A DNA stretch of 64,000 bases from Formicarius rufipectus (GCA_013399695.1 VXAU01004727.1:124001-188000), one strand, 5' to 3'. Shown: positions 24,991 through 38,308, counted from the first letter of the stretch. The notes: generated from the sequence alone by a model not told the origin. Numbers and translations are program-made.

Positions 24991-27549
24991 ATGTATTTGC
25001 TTTAGTAAGATGAAAGAAAATTGCAGTTTATCTTAAAAAATACTGTTACTGACTTTACATAGAGGTAATATGAGAAGAATGTAGACATTTTAACTTTTTC
25101 TCATGACATAATCTAATTCTATAACTGCCTCTTAAAACTCTGATAGTGTGACAATAGATTTTTAGGTTTATGAGTTCTTGGGGCTAACCCCATCAGAAAC
25201 CAACCATGTCAGAAATGTAGAAGGTTGTAGAGGATAGCACAGCCAAAAGCAGAATGAAGTCTGGGACTCAGCTTTTGGCAGAAGCCACGTGGCCTTGGAT
25301 AGGGGCACATGAAGGAAGGCAGGGCACGAGTGAGCTCCTGCCAGCAGTGCTGGTGCCTCTCAGCTGCTCGGGGGCCTCCAGGCTCTGGTTTTCCTCTAAT
25401 GGCCATGTTCCCTTTGCCAAGGTCTCCACAGGGCTTCCTGCTGAGTAACACATGCACGTCAGGTATAGTGGGGAAGCACACAGCTGAAGTGTTTGAGGGG
25501 TTGGGGACAAAGTGACACTATGGGAGGTGAAAACCTTGCCATCTGATGGAAGCAAGGTTGTGTGAGGCATTGAGCAGTCAGGAAAATGCTCCTTGTTTCC
25601 ATCTACAAGGTAACCTGCAGTCCCATAGAGGTATTGGATAGAACTTGTAAAAGGTACCTTGCTGTACCTCCTTTGTGTCAGTCCTTTCCCTTTCAGGGTG
25701 GAAGTGTTTCTGACTGTGTTTCAGGATATCTGTGTGGGGGTCACACTGCACATTTCACTTTGTGCTAGAAAAGAGCATTTGGCAACCGTATCAGCACACA
25801 ACGTGACCTGTGGTTTTTAACCTGTGACTCGAGAGAATTAAACATTTATTAGCTTTAATTTAATATGCCTTGCAAAGGTTGAACTGCAAGTCATATTAAT
25901 GGTGGTTACAGATGATAATATCGGGAGGACAAGTTTTCAGTCACCTCCTGTCACTGAGTTTACAGCATGCCCTGAAAACACAGGGGTTTTGGCAGCAGTT
26001 GCACATGAACAGAAGATGGAGGGTGATGTGCAGTTCTTTCCAATTTTCTTTTATTTCAAATTACCAGTGATTCCACTTGTGAGTGTAGCAACAACCTCAT
26101 GGCTATCTGTGAGTCAGATTCCTACAGAAATCCTCCCTGCATTTGCACGAGAGGGCTTTACACTTAGCTACTCTCATTGCTTCAGCACAGCAACATGAGC
26201 AGCTTCTCTCCTGAGGCGCCGTGGGTGAGGAGCCCGAGCTCTGCTCAGTGCCCCTGACTGCAGAGGGCAGCTCTGCATAGCACCTGACCCCTCTGGGCAG
26301 GAACAGGGCAATAGGTGACATCAGTGTCCAAAAGCAATGCAATGCCGTGCTGTGTTCAAAGATTAGACCTTTCAGAGGTGAGAAGCAAAATGCAAATCGC
26401 ACTGGATAAATTTTGCAAAACTATTTGTAACTTGGAATAAAAATGTATCAGGTTAAATTAAACTTTTCTGTCTCTTTGAAAGTACCTTTTATAAGCTTTA
26501 AAAATATTTTAGAAGTTATCTTATTTCAAATCATAAAGCAATTTGATAGATGTTAGAGTTTTAAGAGTTATATGAACACATATCTGAGTATTTTGTTTAT
26601 CAATCTAGAATTCATTGTCCTTTGGTCTCTAAGTGTAAAATTTCTGAAAGAATAATGAGGTCATTCTATTATTTCAGGCAACCAACCTCGTTAAAGAATG
26701 TGACAGGAGCAATTTATCAACAAATTAGCTCTTTTCTGAAAGGCTAACCAAGAGGCCACCTTCTGCCTGCAATTGAGTTGGTGCTGCTGCTCACCCCTGG
26801 TTATGCTCAGCCCAGTGAGTGTGATGTGCAGACATGCACTGCGTGCTCAGCCTGTCATTGCAGAGCTCCTTCTTCCATTCAGAGACTTAAGAGAGAAACT
26901 AATTTAGGTGTGTCTACAAATGATGACAGGGAAAAGGTTTTCTCTACAATAGAGGAAATATGTTTGCTTCTCTTGGGGAGAAAATATTTAAGAATTTTTC
27001 TTACTTTTGGCATGTTTAGCTCTGCTTTCCTTATTTTATTACTGGCCATTGTCTTCAATTTCTTTTTGGCTAGTAAATGCTCCTCTCTTTTATCTCATAG
27101 GAAACACAAATTAAAATATCATTTTTCTCAGTGGCAAAATGCTCAGGACCTTCACTAAAGCCAGTATTTTATGCTGAAAGTCAGGGGAAAATGGAACTGG
27201 TGTGCCTGTTCAGCTGAATGGTAAAGGGCTGTCAAAATATTTCTATTGCAAAAGAAAAACAGCATTTGTTTTTCTCATAGTGTCTGCAGTGGATGTATGT
27301 GACCATGTGACAGTTTACCTGCCTTTCCAAACTTAAATCTTAGCTGGATGTTTCCATTGCTGCTGTATTTTCAGAGCTAGGCATGACTTGGTTCCCAGGG
27401 TTGGCATCGGGTCAGGATGCTAAAGGATGGTTGTGTCTAGTGCTCATGTCTCTGACATAAGTAGTACATCGCAGTGCCACGTGTCCTTCCCCTGTCCACA
27501 CACGTGTCCCTTGAAGATACTCAGTAAAATCTGTCTAGCAGGGAATACC
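24991..27549. other. Unique non-coding DNA
   Basis: No gene recognised. A GC-richer patch at 25250-25520 has shadow frames on both strands. A 126-codon frame at 26778-27158 starts only from TTG, includes a hydrophobic stretch and resembles nothing known; I do not call it coding. An ATGCAAAT octamer lies at 26390-26397. Confidence 0.45.
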
Positions 27550-27900
27550 TGGGGTCTCCTTAGAGTGCATTTTAATAGGAAGTCCTGCAATTAGGGAATC
27601 TAAACTTCTGCATTGGCTGTTTTACCACCAGAATAAGGATAGCAGTTTTAAACGAGATAGTTGCAAACATACGGGCTGCTATTAGAGTTCTGTAGGCTAT
27701 TTAAGGAAATCTTGTAGCTATTCAGGTTCGAGTAGATTCAAATTGAAGCTGAGCACTGTTGACATTCTTTTAAGATGCAAACAGACCATTCTAAACAGCC
27801 AGGAGATAAAAATACCGTCATGCCCTGTTTGGATTGTACTCTAATTTTCTGGTTGGCTGATTACCATTGGCTAATTAGGTAATCTGGAGAAAGTTTGGTA
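27550..27900. promoter_or_regulatory. Candidate conserved non-coding element with inverted repeat
   Basis: The block carries repeated ATTAG/TAATTA cores, CTAATTAGG at 27871-27879 and an ATTGG (CCAAT-box complement) at 27866-27870. GATTACC at 27859-27865 is mirrored by GGTAATC at 27878-27884, twelve bases apart, making a dyad with the homeodomain core in its centre. No transposon or gene signal overlaps. Regulatory function is inference from motif density. Confidence 0.25.
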
Positions 27901-27923
27901 GAGCTTTTTGTGTTGCATATAAT

Positions 27924-27943
27924 TGGGGGGGAGGGNNGGGGGC
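27924..27943. other. G-rich run with two undetermined bases
   Basis: A run of six Gs, a GAGGG, two N bases at 27936-27937 and a further G5 form a G-tract. The unresolved bases probably reflect difficulty reading the G-rich stretch, so its true length may be wrong in this assembly. Confidence 0.8.
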
Positions 27944-30900
27944 GTGCATGCAGGTGTTCTTTGAGGAAAGTCAGAAGTTCAGTGCTTAGACTATATGAAG
28001 AATTTGGTTAGTTGACACTTAGGATTTGTAACTGAGCAGAGATATAATCCCACCATCATTTTACTCCTCTGACAACTTACATGAAGTACAATGGAAAAGA
28101 AGACTATATTAGCTGTTGTATTTAAAGTGTTTATGATGTGTAGGGTTATTTGCCAAGTTGTTGTTAATATTTTCTGCAACAACTGATTGATTTTCCTCAT
28201 AGAGAAAGCGTTTGTTGTATTACAGTTGTAAAGTTAATAAATTAGCTGAGTTGGTTTCAGTCTCCACAGTACTTTGGATACCTTCTGCTTGGTCCTGCAC
28301 TGGACACGCAGGTGTCTCAGGAACAGCAGAACTACTCCTGGAGGAACTGGTCTGGGTTTGTGTTGCTCAAGTCATGGCTTTAATCCAAGAATTCATTCTT
28401 GGACTGGAGACAAACATTACAGGCTAGGAAATAATTATATTACATATATTACTTTAAATCAAGTATAGCAGTACCTGTTTTTTTGAAGGGATGATCTGAT
28501 GGACTAAGTCTTATTTTGAAAGATTTATTTCTTTTTTTTATAATTTTGGTATGTTAGGTGTGGAAAGAATTCTTGACCATGGGGGCAGTCAGTGGGATAA
28601 GGTCACTTTGTTCATTTACTAAAAAGATGATCTTTTTCTGAAACATGTCCCAGTGTTCAAAAATAAAAAGCTCTGACCACATTTTCTCTCGTGAACGATG
28701 AACTGTGTTCTCTGCTCACGTTCCTTTCCATGCAATGTAGAGGGGTTTTTCTCTAGCTGTGTTTGAACACTGTTAAATCAGTATATAAGATCACACTTTT
28801 TTGCCACCCTTCATAAATGATTAAATGGGAATTTTAGATATTTCCCAATCAAGAGGCTCGAAATACTTTCCTTGTTGAACTTTTTCTGGTTAGCTCACCT
28901 TTACCTTGTGTTTCAGTAGGGAATGTTATGGAGACCCACTGCATCTTGCTTCAAAGTCTTGGTCAGATCTGGATCACCAACGTCAGTCTGCACAGCAGCA
29001 CTTCTGGAAATCTGTGGAGACACAGTTTCACATTTGAGAAGTCCCTTTGTCTGTAATGGCCACTGTTTCCCAATCATACATCTCCTCTCTCCATCCCATT
29101 TCTTTTCTAGCTGTTTCTTTCCTAATTCCAGCACTGCAGGATTTGATCATGCCATGCTAGTGTTACAATAATTACCTAGAACGATGGGAGTCCCTTCACC
29201 GGGGGTTCTAAGCACTACATATCACAAATAATAAGTCATGGTAGCAGCAGCCTGGAAGACTTGCAATATATTCCAGAGAAAAGGCCCTCGTGACTAAAGT
29301 GCACTGGGAGCAGAACATTTCCTAAGCCTGCCTTAAGATTCAGCAAAGTGTGTTCCACTGTGAGCCACATAAAAACACAGCTCTGCCAGGTCAGGACTGG
29401 TTATTTGTAATTAACCGATGTGTTTTGCAGGAGAGCACCTCACACTTTGCTAACCTGTTTATTCACATAGATAAGTTTGTTTTTCTCTGCAGAGAAAGCA
29501 TAACACCTTTTCTCTATGTACTCTCATTTATATTGAGTACAAGTTGGAAAACTGATTGCCCAGATGGATGTTTCTATATAGCAGCAAGTCTTTCCTTTAT
29601 GTTCGTATGGTGGTGCTTTTACAGTTTCAGAGGTGTAGAGCTACCAGTATTATCTTCATTGAACAAAGGTGCCAAAACTTACTTGAAATTAAAGTCTGAA
29701 AAGTGGTTGTCTTGCAGCCATGAAGTGGATTGCTCAACATTAATTATTGATGAAGACCTCAAACCACCTGAGTAAATGATATTGCCTGCTGGGAGAAGCC
29801 AGATCAGGAGTGAAAAATTCTATTTGTGATGGCATGCCATAAGGATATTCGTGTCAACCAGTAGTGACAATCAGTTTTGTTTCTCAAAAACAGATTACAT
29901 GAGAGCCTTGTCTTAAGGACAGCACTTACTTAAAGAGATAAAAGTAATCCACCATTAAAATAATTACTTTTTGTTCTCTCCAAATAGAGTGGAACATTAA
30001 AGCTTGTTAATTGATTTTAGGAGAAAAGTGAAATTAGATGTTGGCTGTGATTAACGTATGCTGACTTTGCCTCTCTGAAATGTTTACTTATGAGTCCAGC
30101 ATTCCTGTCACAGACAAAATGAGTCTATTTGTCTTCCTTTAGCCTCTGAAGGACTGTTGCCAGTGTTGGGGAGGTGCTGTGTGTATTTATATTGGCATAT
30201 ACACATGCTGTCAAAGGAGTCTGCTGCTCAGGATAGAGGAAAGCAGATCAGAAGTCGACAGGTTATTATCTTCATGGGGAATGATCATATCTGATTGAAA
30301 TGTAGCTCTGTAATACTAGATTTTTAAAAAAGTGTGTTGTAAAGTAGCAAGCAAGTGCATTGCCCTGTTGTGCAGGAGTGGGAGCTGGGTGCTGCTTTCC
30401 CAACTCGGGTGCAGCCCCCGTTGAGTCTGTGCTGCTGAGAACTGGGGCAGGGGGTGGGTTGTGAAAGCAGCTGCTTTGTATTGAGAGAGACCCAGTGACC
30501 CACGTGGAATAGCACTTGGACTTGGCCATGGCTCAGTCTGTGGCTCAAACAGTCCTGGCAGTGGCTCAGAGTTCTTACTGAGCAGGTCACTGCTGTGTGA
30601 TGGCTCAGGTGCACCATGGCAGTCCCAAAACAAGGAGCCTTCCTTTCCTATGACTGCAGGGCCATCACAGGCGTGCAGCAGGATGGGAGGAACTTTTTGG
30701 AGGACACATGCTGCCACTTAGAATAATGGTGTAAGTTTTTTCCCAAGTTCTTCAAGAGGCAATGTGTCAGACAGAGACAAAAATAGTCTCAAATTGCAGT
30801 ATTTTCAATACAGCTTCAAAAGTGAGAAGACATCCTCGATAAACATGGGTTAGTACTAAGTATAATGGTAAGCAAATCAGTGCTCTCATCCTTCGTGCAA

Positions 30901-32200
30901 ATCCTTGTTAGCCTACCAGGATCTTAACCTTGCTTTATTTGGGTATTACTGCTTAGTAGTTTTAATACCTTCCTGCTGATTTTCCAGTGCTTCTCAAAAA
31001 GACTTTGAGCCAAGACTGCACATGGTGGTCTTACTTGGCAATAGCAAAATACATTGTGGCAGTGCTAGGAAAAATTTAGAGAACTCAGAGCAGAGTATAA
31101 TGTGGAAACAGATATTGTCATTGTCTGTGTTTTTCAGTAGGTATATTTTATATTGCCATGAAATAAATTTGAAAATATTCATATTTCATACAGGTAAGTC
31201 AAATTGACTGTGGTTCTGCCACAAATTTCAAAAGAAATAATTTAGTTCATTTGATGCCTACTGTGGTGTAAAGATCACTTGGGAAAATACCGGCTTTTAA
31301 CCATGTTTATGAAAATTAGAGATTTGAGGAACTCTTTCACTTTCTGTGTGTAAAACCTGCCCTTAGCACTTACAACACTGATGTTACGTGGGACCCACAG
31401 GACCTCTTATATTCATAAACAATATCAATGTCAGCTACTTCAGACTGATACACTGCAAGAATAGGTAAATGTGGAAGAATTGAAGGCAGGATGTGGAGGA
31501 TAAATATGCCTTTATTATAACTCCTACATATGTTAGATAGTAGAAAAACTGATTTGCAAATGGTGCATTGTATAGAAATGATAAATTAATGTCAGTGATT
31601 TTTAGATGTGTTCAGATTCCTGCATGTGATTTGTGCATGTGATTGCCCACAAGTCCTCAAAGAAATATTCATAAACCAAATGTGTCTGTGCATATTAATA
31701 AAAAGCAGAAGATTGAGTATGTACTACCAAATGATCTGCCCCCAACTAGCAGTGTTCATTAGGCTTCTGTTCAGGCTCATAATCGGGGAGAGGGATGTGA
31801 CATTACATTGTGTATTATGCTACTGTGTCATATATTCAGTACTAGACTTGGAAGAAAAATCCACACACAAGCCACTTATTTTTTTCATCTGAAGGAGTCT
31901 GAATTTTTAAAGTTATAAATGTATTACAGGAATCAAATCCTGCATGATTTTATAACCACAAAAGGCAATAAATTCATGATGAGTTATTCATATAAATACT
32001 ATGGCTAACTAATAAACGTTGTAAATAAGCTGAAAGCAGAGTAGTTGTAATACAGCATTGCTCTTAATGTTGAAGTGTACAAGTTAAGCATATGTCTTAT
32101 GCACTGACAGGGGAATATCAGGCAACAAAAAGAGCCCCAAAAGTAGTAATTTAAAAGCAAAATAGCTTCATGTAGTTAGAGTTCTGGTTTTGGTTGGGCT
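27944..32200. other. Unique non-coding DNA
   Basis: No gene recognised. A 141-codon frame at 29350-29775 opens from GTG with no early ATG and has no domain. A GC-richer patch at 30380-30720 yields overlapping minus-strand frames that I reject. A 56-bp segment at 31138-31193 lies between strong splice-site-like sequences and is discussed as a finding. Confidence 0.45.
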
Positions 32201-32256
32201 TTTTTTGTTTGTTTGTTTGTGGGGTTTTTTTGTTTGTTTTCTTTGTTTGTTTTTTA
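32201..32256. repeat. (TTTG)n low-complexity tract
   Basis: TTTG and TTTTTTTG units repeat with small interruptions (one GGGG). It may be a simple repeat or the complement of a degraded A-rich tail; no transposon body is recognisable alongside. Confidence 0.85.
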
Positions 32257-35200
32257 AATTTTAAAGATTGGTTTCTTTTGATGGGTTGCTCCAAGGCAAG
32301 AAATTCATCATTTTGTTTTGGATGCTACTGGGATATGTCTAGAAAATTTTAAATGGTTAAATATTTTAAATTAAATATTCTTTAAGAAAAAAAGCCCACT
32401 AAAGACATTCTATGAACAAGTGAACAAATGTGTGAAATTGTGAAGTAGGAAAGAACATAATGGAAGCACACAGAGAACATAGAAACAGCAAAGCTTAACT
32501 GGAGCAAATACTATATAGGCAATTAAAAAAATTTATTGTTGGGGGGGTTTTTTTGGTTCTTGTTGTGGGTTGTTGTGTGTGTGTTTTCCCACTTATTATT
32601 GAATGCCTGTATTCAAAGAGGAAATTTAAAAGCATCCATGTGAGTCTATGAGTCAGCATATTCTGGGTTTGATCCATTAAGGCATTGAGAATTTCCCTGC
32701 TGATTTGAGCAGCTCCTTCCGTTCAGTTCTTGTGGGAGACAGGAGACTCCACGAGGTGTGGTTTACCCCAGCTGGTGGGTGCACAGGGCAGCAGGCACAC
32801 GTGGAAACCCCGTCAGAGCCAAAGCACTAGGTGCAAATGAAGGAGTGGTAAAGCATTTATAGCATGTAATGTCTATGGATTCGATTCATGAATCATTTTA
32901 TTTGGCAGGGTTTTAGAGAGCAGGTGATAGTCAGCCAGGCTCTGCAGACCAGACCACTGTCTTAAGTGTCCAACAGACCAGGTTTTTTATCTCACTGTTT
33001 TCCAGGCTCTTTTGACCACACAAAATCCTGGAAAGTGGAATGAATGCAGCTTAAAATACTCACAAAATTCATAGAAGCAAGATGTTTCATTTCCTTGACG
33101 TGGCTCCTCAGTCGTTGCTAAGTGGCGTCGTGCCATGCTGTCATTGTGGCAAAGCCCTGCTGGTTGCCAGGGCTGGTGTTGGCAAAGCCAGTTTGCAGCA
33201 GATCTCAGCCTCTGCCACTCGTGTTTGTCCAGCAGGGAAAGGTCTGTGTTCTCCATGGACCCAAAGGGGAAAGCAGAAAAATGAGTAGGGCAGACAAGAG
33301 AACCTGAGTCTCGGTGCTTGTGAAGAGGAACACTGCTTTGCTTTGTTACTTTGATATGGCTGGACAGGAAGACAAGTAATCCTAAATCACAGTTATTGCA
33401 GTCACAATCTCTGAATTTACTGTGAAGTAAATGCCTACGTACAGGAAAATCAGCCCTGCAGTTTGTTGTTCCCAGAGGCTGAGTTTGCAGAGGGATTTTG
33501 AGAACAGCATCCAAGTATGAGGCCAGTAGCTAAGCTGAGGCACTCAGCAGAATTTGTGCCAAAAAAGGTGATGGAAAAACAGTCTCTATGCCTAGGTTTC
33601 CCAGCTGCAGTGAAGGCAGGCATCTCACAAGAACAATTTATTATTTTTTTTCTCAGTAAATAAGATAAACATCAACTGAAGTATCTGCTACTCAGTTCCA
33701 GCCAACAGCTGTGAAATCTGCTTTCATGCTCCTCGCTTTGCATGCCCAGTCTGGGGTCTGAACTGCAGCTGAGATCTGTTGTACTACAGGACCCTGTCTC
33801 AGCCATTAGTGCTTGCTGGAGATTGCTCTGAAGTCCTCTTGACATTCTTGATTTGCTGTAAATAACACTCATTGAAGCAGGACCTTGTAACTGCCTCTGC
33901 AACCTCATTCATTTCAGAAAGTCTCCACCATTTGTCTTTTGAGTGAAGTGTTTTAGAGAGCATAAATGAGATGAATAGATGTTTCAGCTGACATGGACAC
34001 ACAAAACCTGATTAGAATTTTTGTCACTATTTTTATAAGGAGGTTTTAAATAGTTTGATGGTTTCAAGAACTGGGATGTCATGGCGGGTTTAAGCAATCT
34101 GAAGTAAACTCACATGCTAAATCACAGATTATGTCTTTGGGCTTAATAGGCTTTGATGGATTTTTCTTCTGCCAATTTGTAGTAAGTGCATTTTGAATCT
34201 ATCACAACTTTTGGGTTCCTGAGAAACATGTGGCAGTATGCTGCATGAGATGTATAGGAAAATTAATCTGCATGTGTATTCAATATGTTACCTAATATGT
34301 TAGTTCTTCTGTGCTAAGAATCAGGGTGTTAATTTAATAAACCAGTGATACCTAATTAATCCTTTTCACTACTCCTTACTTTTGTGTAGCTTTGTTTTTT
34401 AATCTGCTCCCACTTATCTAATTTTGAGGCTGAGAAACCCCAGCCTATGCAGGCATTTCCCTCCAGGGGGTTGTTCTCTGCTGTAAATCATCCTGCCACT
34501 GCCCAGCACCTTGGCAGGTTTGCCATCCTTTGAGATGCAGGCATAGGGTGAGGTCCAGGACCAAAGCGGGTATGGGGTACTGAGAACAGAGGATTTTCTG
34601 CCTCCTCTGGTTAATTGCTGACAAAGAGGCTGCTCTTCTGTGAGTGCTGGCAAGCTGATATGGTCTGCTGTGATTGCAGGGGGATTGGGTTTGCTCCGTG
34701 TTTTTGTTGTTTGGGGTTTTCTGTTACATGGGCTAAGGTGAACTGTCTGTAACTGTGACTGCTCTCTCAGAAGCATAATACAGAAGTTTCTTTTTAAACT
34801 GTAATTGGGTAAGGAAGATAATTTTTTTTTCCAGATTTCAGCATGGTTTTTAGCCACTGTAATATTTTGAGATGCTAATCATCTTTGTGAATTGGCCTTA
34901 GTAACACTTTTAGGACATCCATATATATACTCTCAGTGCATATGCAGCTGACTTTTAGCAATCTTTGTGCTTGAAGTGAAAAATCCTGTACATCAGGAGT
35001 GTTTCACTGTTGAACTCTGATCTGTGTCCAATCTGCTTGCAGAGATAAAATTTTAGTTTCATCACACTTTAGTGGGAACCACAATCTCGTCATCAGTGTG
35101 AGCACTCCCGTGCCTGGTGACATATCAGGTGTGAAATGAGAATTCTTTTAGTTCTCAAGGAGTCTGCACTTGAATCTCCCTTCAACCTCACCTTTAAAAT

Positions 35201-37597
35201 TACATCATCTTCAAGCAAGACCATGGTGGTATCAGCTGCTGTGGGGAGGTGAGGAGGGGATGGCAGGCACCAGGTCCCACTAAGTGGCTGTGTGCAGGCC
35301 TGGAAGCAAATGCCCAGGGACTCTGTGCTGACACAGATGCTCTTTCATCTTCCAGTGGGCACCTACCAGAAGGTGGTTTTTGCAAACAAGAGAATCCTAC
35401 TTTTTGTAGCTTCTGATAACAGCTCCTAAGGACCACACCTTTTTGATTCTCAGAAAAAAAACCCTTATGTTTTGAAATTCTTATCAGACCGAGATGTGAA
35501 ATTGGTCTTATAGCCAAAAATGTGTTATCATCTTTTGGCAGTTGGAGCTGTTACATTGACAGAAAATGACATTCCAGCAGGTGACAGAGACACTTCACAA
35601 TTCAGTGAAATGCAGGTTTGGATTTGTACATGTTTGTCATTATATTTCCTGGGAGTTTCCAAGGCTTAAGCCTGTAAGGTTATTACAAGAAAATACATCC
35701 ATAAACTTACTCATACTGAGATGTATTCTGTTGGCAAACCAGACCTTATTTAAAAAGCTGGTCACCTTGCTTCAGTTTCTTTGTTTCTTTAATTTGGATA
35801 CTAGCCACAAACTCCTGAGATTTGTTCATAGTCCCTTGGAGAGTTTTGTTGCCTTGAATAAGAAGTTTTGTTGTGGGAAGAATAAACAGTTCCAGATTGG
35901 GTAGAGCTAATGAGCTATGTGTTTCCTTTCTAGCAGTTCCCATCCCCTTTGAAGTGTTTTGGGCTTTGGTTTTTGTTTGTTTTCTTTTGATCTGGTTTGC
36001 CTTGTTTTGTTTTGGGGGCAAATGTACTGTGGGGAGCAGGATATTTACCTCAGGGGCTTGCTACTGATAATTTTCTATTTCTCATTGATTTCTGGCTAAG
36101 CTTAGTAGAGTAAAAAGCAGTTGCAGAGGTCGAGTGGACTGCTCAGTGATGCAGAAAGATGAAGAAAAAGTTCTTAATGAGAAAAAGATCTGGCTGCAGG
36201 ACCCAAAGAGCACAGCAGCCAAAGCACAGAGTTTACTGAAGGTGTAGTGCTATCACCTGCTCCCCACTGTCCTGCTTGTGCCTGGCAGTGCTGAGCTCCA
36301 GGGGCCCATTGCTGGCTTCTGTTATGCCAGTGGGAGCAGATGTGACCTACTCCTGATATTGGGGATATCTGGCCTTGTTACTTCAGCTCCCTGGGCAGAG
36401 CAGCCCAATGCCATTGGGGCCCCTGGCCACACAGTGCCAGTCCTTAGGAGGTGAGACTGTGCTGCTGCTGTGGCACAAGCCCAGCAGGGCCCTGTCAGCG
36501 GATGGGTTTATCAGCTCCCGCAGAGATGTGCTCTCTCACAGTGCTGCATGCAGATTTTAGACTTGCAGGAATGCCCTACACCTGGAGCAGGCATGTCTAA
36601 AGCTATGCCAGGTGCCAATCACTTTGTTAAAGGTTTGTCTGGCCTGGTATTTTTTTCATATTTGGAACGATCGAATAAATATTTTAGATTGTTCTTTTAC
36701 TTTCATAGATTTTCTGTAGTTTATGATAGTGAGAAGCAGCACACAGAAACCAGGTTGCTTTAGTCTTGGGATTGTTTTTGGGATACGTTAGCAACTCCTC
36801 CAAGGATGTGCCTTCCCTGATAAAGCAAACACCTGGCCTGATTGCCTGGTACTGATGTCTTCTGACATGAAACATCCCTGCTCTTTGCTAGTGAACTGTC
36901 CCAGCCACCAGAGCAGGAAGGCTGCCTGTAAACAGCTTATTGCTAATGGCATGTGGGCGCTTCCAGCTGCCAAAGCGTGTTAGGAATTGTCTGGTTCAAG
37001 TGCTCACTGGAATGGTCTAGATGGTCCCATCACAGTACCAAGGAGTGTTCCTGGGCAGTGCTTGAAGTTAATTGTATAGGTGAATTTTTGCTGTGTCTCA
37101 GCAGTGCACATTTTTCTTGCTCCTGCTCTACTGTGTGAGAGCCAAGCCTTGTGGAAAGCTGGGACAGCTTCTACCCTGCTTCACCTGCCTTCTGTTTATA
37201 TGGCAGCAAGTCCAAAGTAACTCGGTCCCATGAAGAAGGCTATGGCCAAAGCTCTAGGATTTCAATTTCCACAAATATCCTCATCTTCTTGGAAAGTGTT
37301 TCATTACTGACACCCAGTGCCACGTCTGACTGTCCACTCTCTTAGCTGGAGAACCCTATACTGGGGATAAAATACTGAAATTAAGTATTTTCTTCACATG
37401 AATAAAACTTACTTTTATGAAAAAATTAGAGAATTGGACATGGTGGGGAAGTAAAACAGTCCAAAAGGTTTGAAGTAAAAATACAATGAGGAGGATGGCA
37501 ATTGAGATTAAAGAGCGATGATTTTAAACTCATTTGAAAACATGCCTGAGTACAAACAAGCTTTTCTTGACCTTCTGCAAGCTCTAAAACCTCCAGA
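32257..37597. other. Unique non-coding DNA
   Basis: No gene recognised. A G/T-rich stretch lies at 32540-32584 and another T/G-rich stretch at 35961-36016. A 175-codon minus-strand frame at 32987-33514 begins at TTG and its first ATG is near residue 87, so I treat it as chance. GC-richer DNA at 36250-36560 has shadow frames. Confidence 0.45.
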
Positions 37598-38308
37598 ATG
37601 ACTAAGTGCTCTTGTAGAAGCTGTGATGACAGGGGAGCCAGTCTGGTTGCAAGAGCCAATGTACAGTCCCATTTCCTGTACAGAAATGAAGAGTCAATCA
37701 GTGTGGGCCTTGTCTGGTGTGAGATCTGCCCAGTTACAGCCCATGGGGAGTGGGAGCAGCCAGCCCGTCCTGGGACACTGGCACGGGAGACAAAAGGCTG
37801 TACAAGCCCAGCTGTATTTTGGGAAGTAGGAAATTACAGATGTGTCAGGCTGCTGTTGAATGAAGTAGGTCAACAGTGTCAATCCACAGAACATGCTGTT
37901 CCAGATGTGACCACCCCAGTAAATGAGACACTTCAGACAGACATCATGCATCTCTGGCAGTGGGGAGTTTGTCAGGGGTTCCTCTCAGTGCCTGCCTGTT
38001 CCTTTGGGTGTTCCTTAGACCTGTGTCTCTGTGCAGTGCAGACCAGCATGGGGGGAAGGAAGGCAGTCGGTTCTGAGTGGTCTCCCCATAAGCAGCAGAA
38101 GTTTATGCCAGTGCACACGTTTGTGCCGTGGAATTTGTCCAAACTGTTACCTGTTTACATTTTAAATTGTGACTTGGACAATTTTTCCTTTGGGAAGAGG
38201 TTACTTTCTTTTATTTGTACTGTAGTTTTAAATAATTGTCCCCTTTTGTTAAATTGTTTGGGAGATTTTGAATTCAAATACCTGCAAGAGCATATAATTT
38301 GCATGTAG
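37598..38308 (+). other. Longest ATG-initiated open frame (236 codons), coding status unknown
   Basis: The frame starts at an ATG with A at -3, an acceptable Kozak context, and runs 236 codons to TAG. AATAAA follows the stop by about 75 bases (38384-38389). The predicted protein has a Cys-rich start (CSCRSC), a Cys/Trp-rich middle and a hydrophobic C-terminal part (LLSFICTVVLNNCPLLLNCL). I recognise no domain, repeat, signal peptide or family. No transposon overlaps. In DNA of this composition a frame this long is uncommon but not impossible by chance in 64 kb. It could be a lineage-specific gene, a non-coding transcript or noise; noise is most likely. Confidence 0.15.

Noticed and set aside
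26778..27158. 126-codon frame with a hydrophobic segment
   Set aside because: TTG start only. The hydrophobic run comes from T-rich DNA, and nothing resembles a known membrane protein.
29350..29775. 141-codon plus-strand open frame
   Set aside because: Opens from GTG with no ATG until a hydrophobic stretch far downstream. No recognisable family and no splice or polyadenylation context of note.
32987..33514. 175-codon minus-strand open frame
   Set aside because: It begins at TTG; the first ATG is about half way in. No domain is recognisable, so it is treated as chance.
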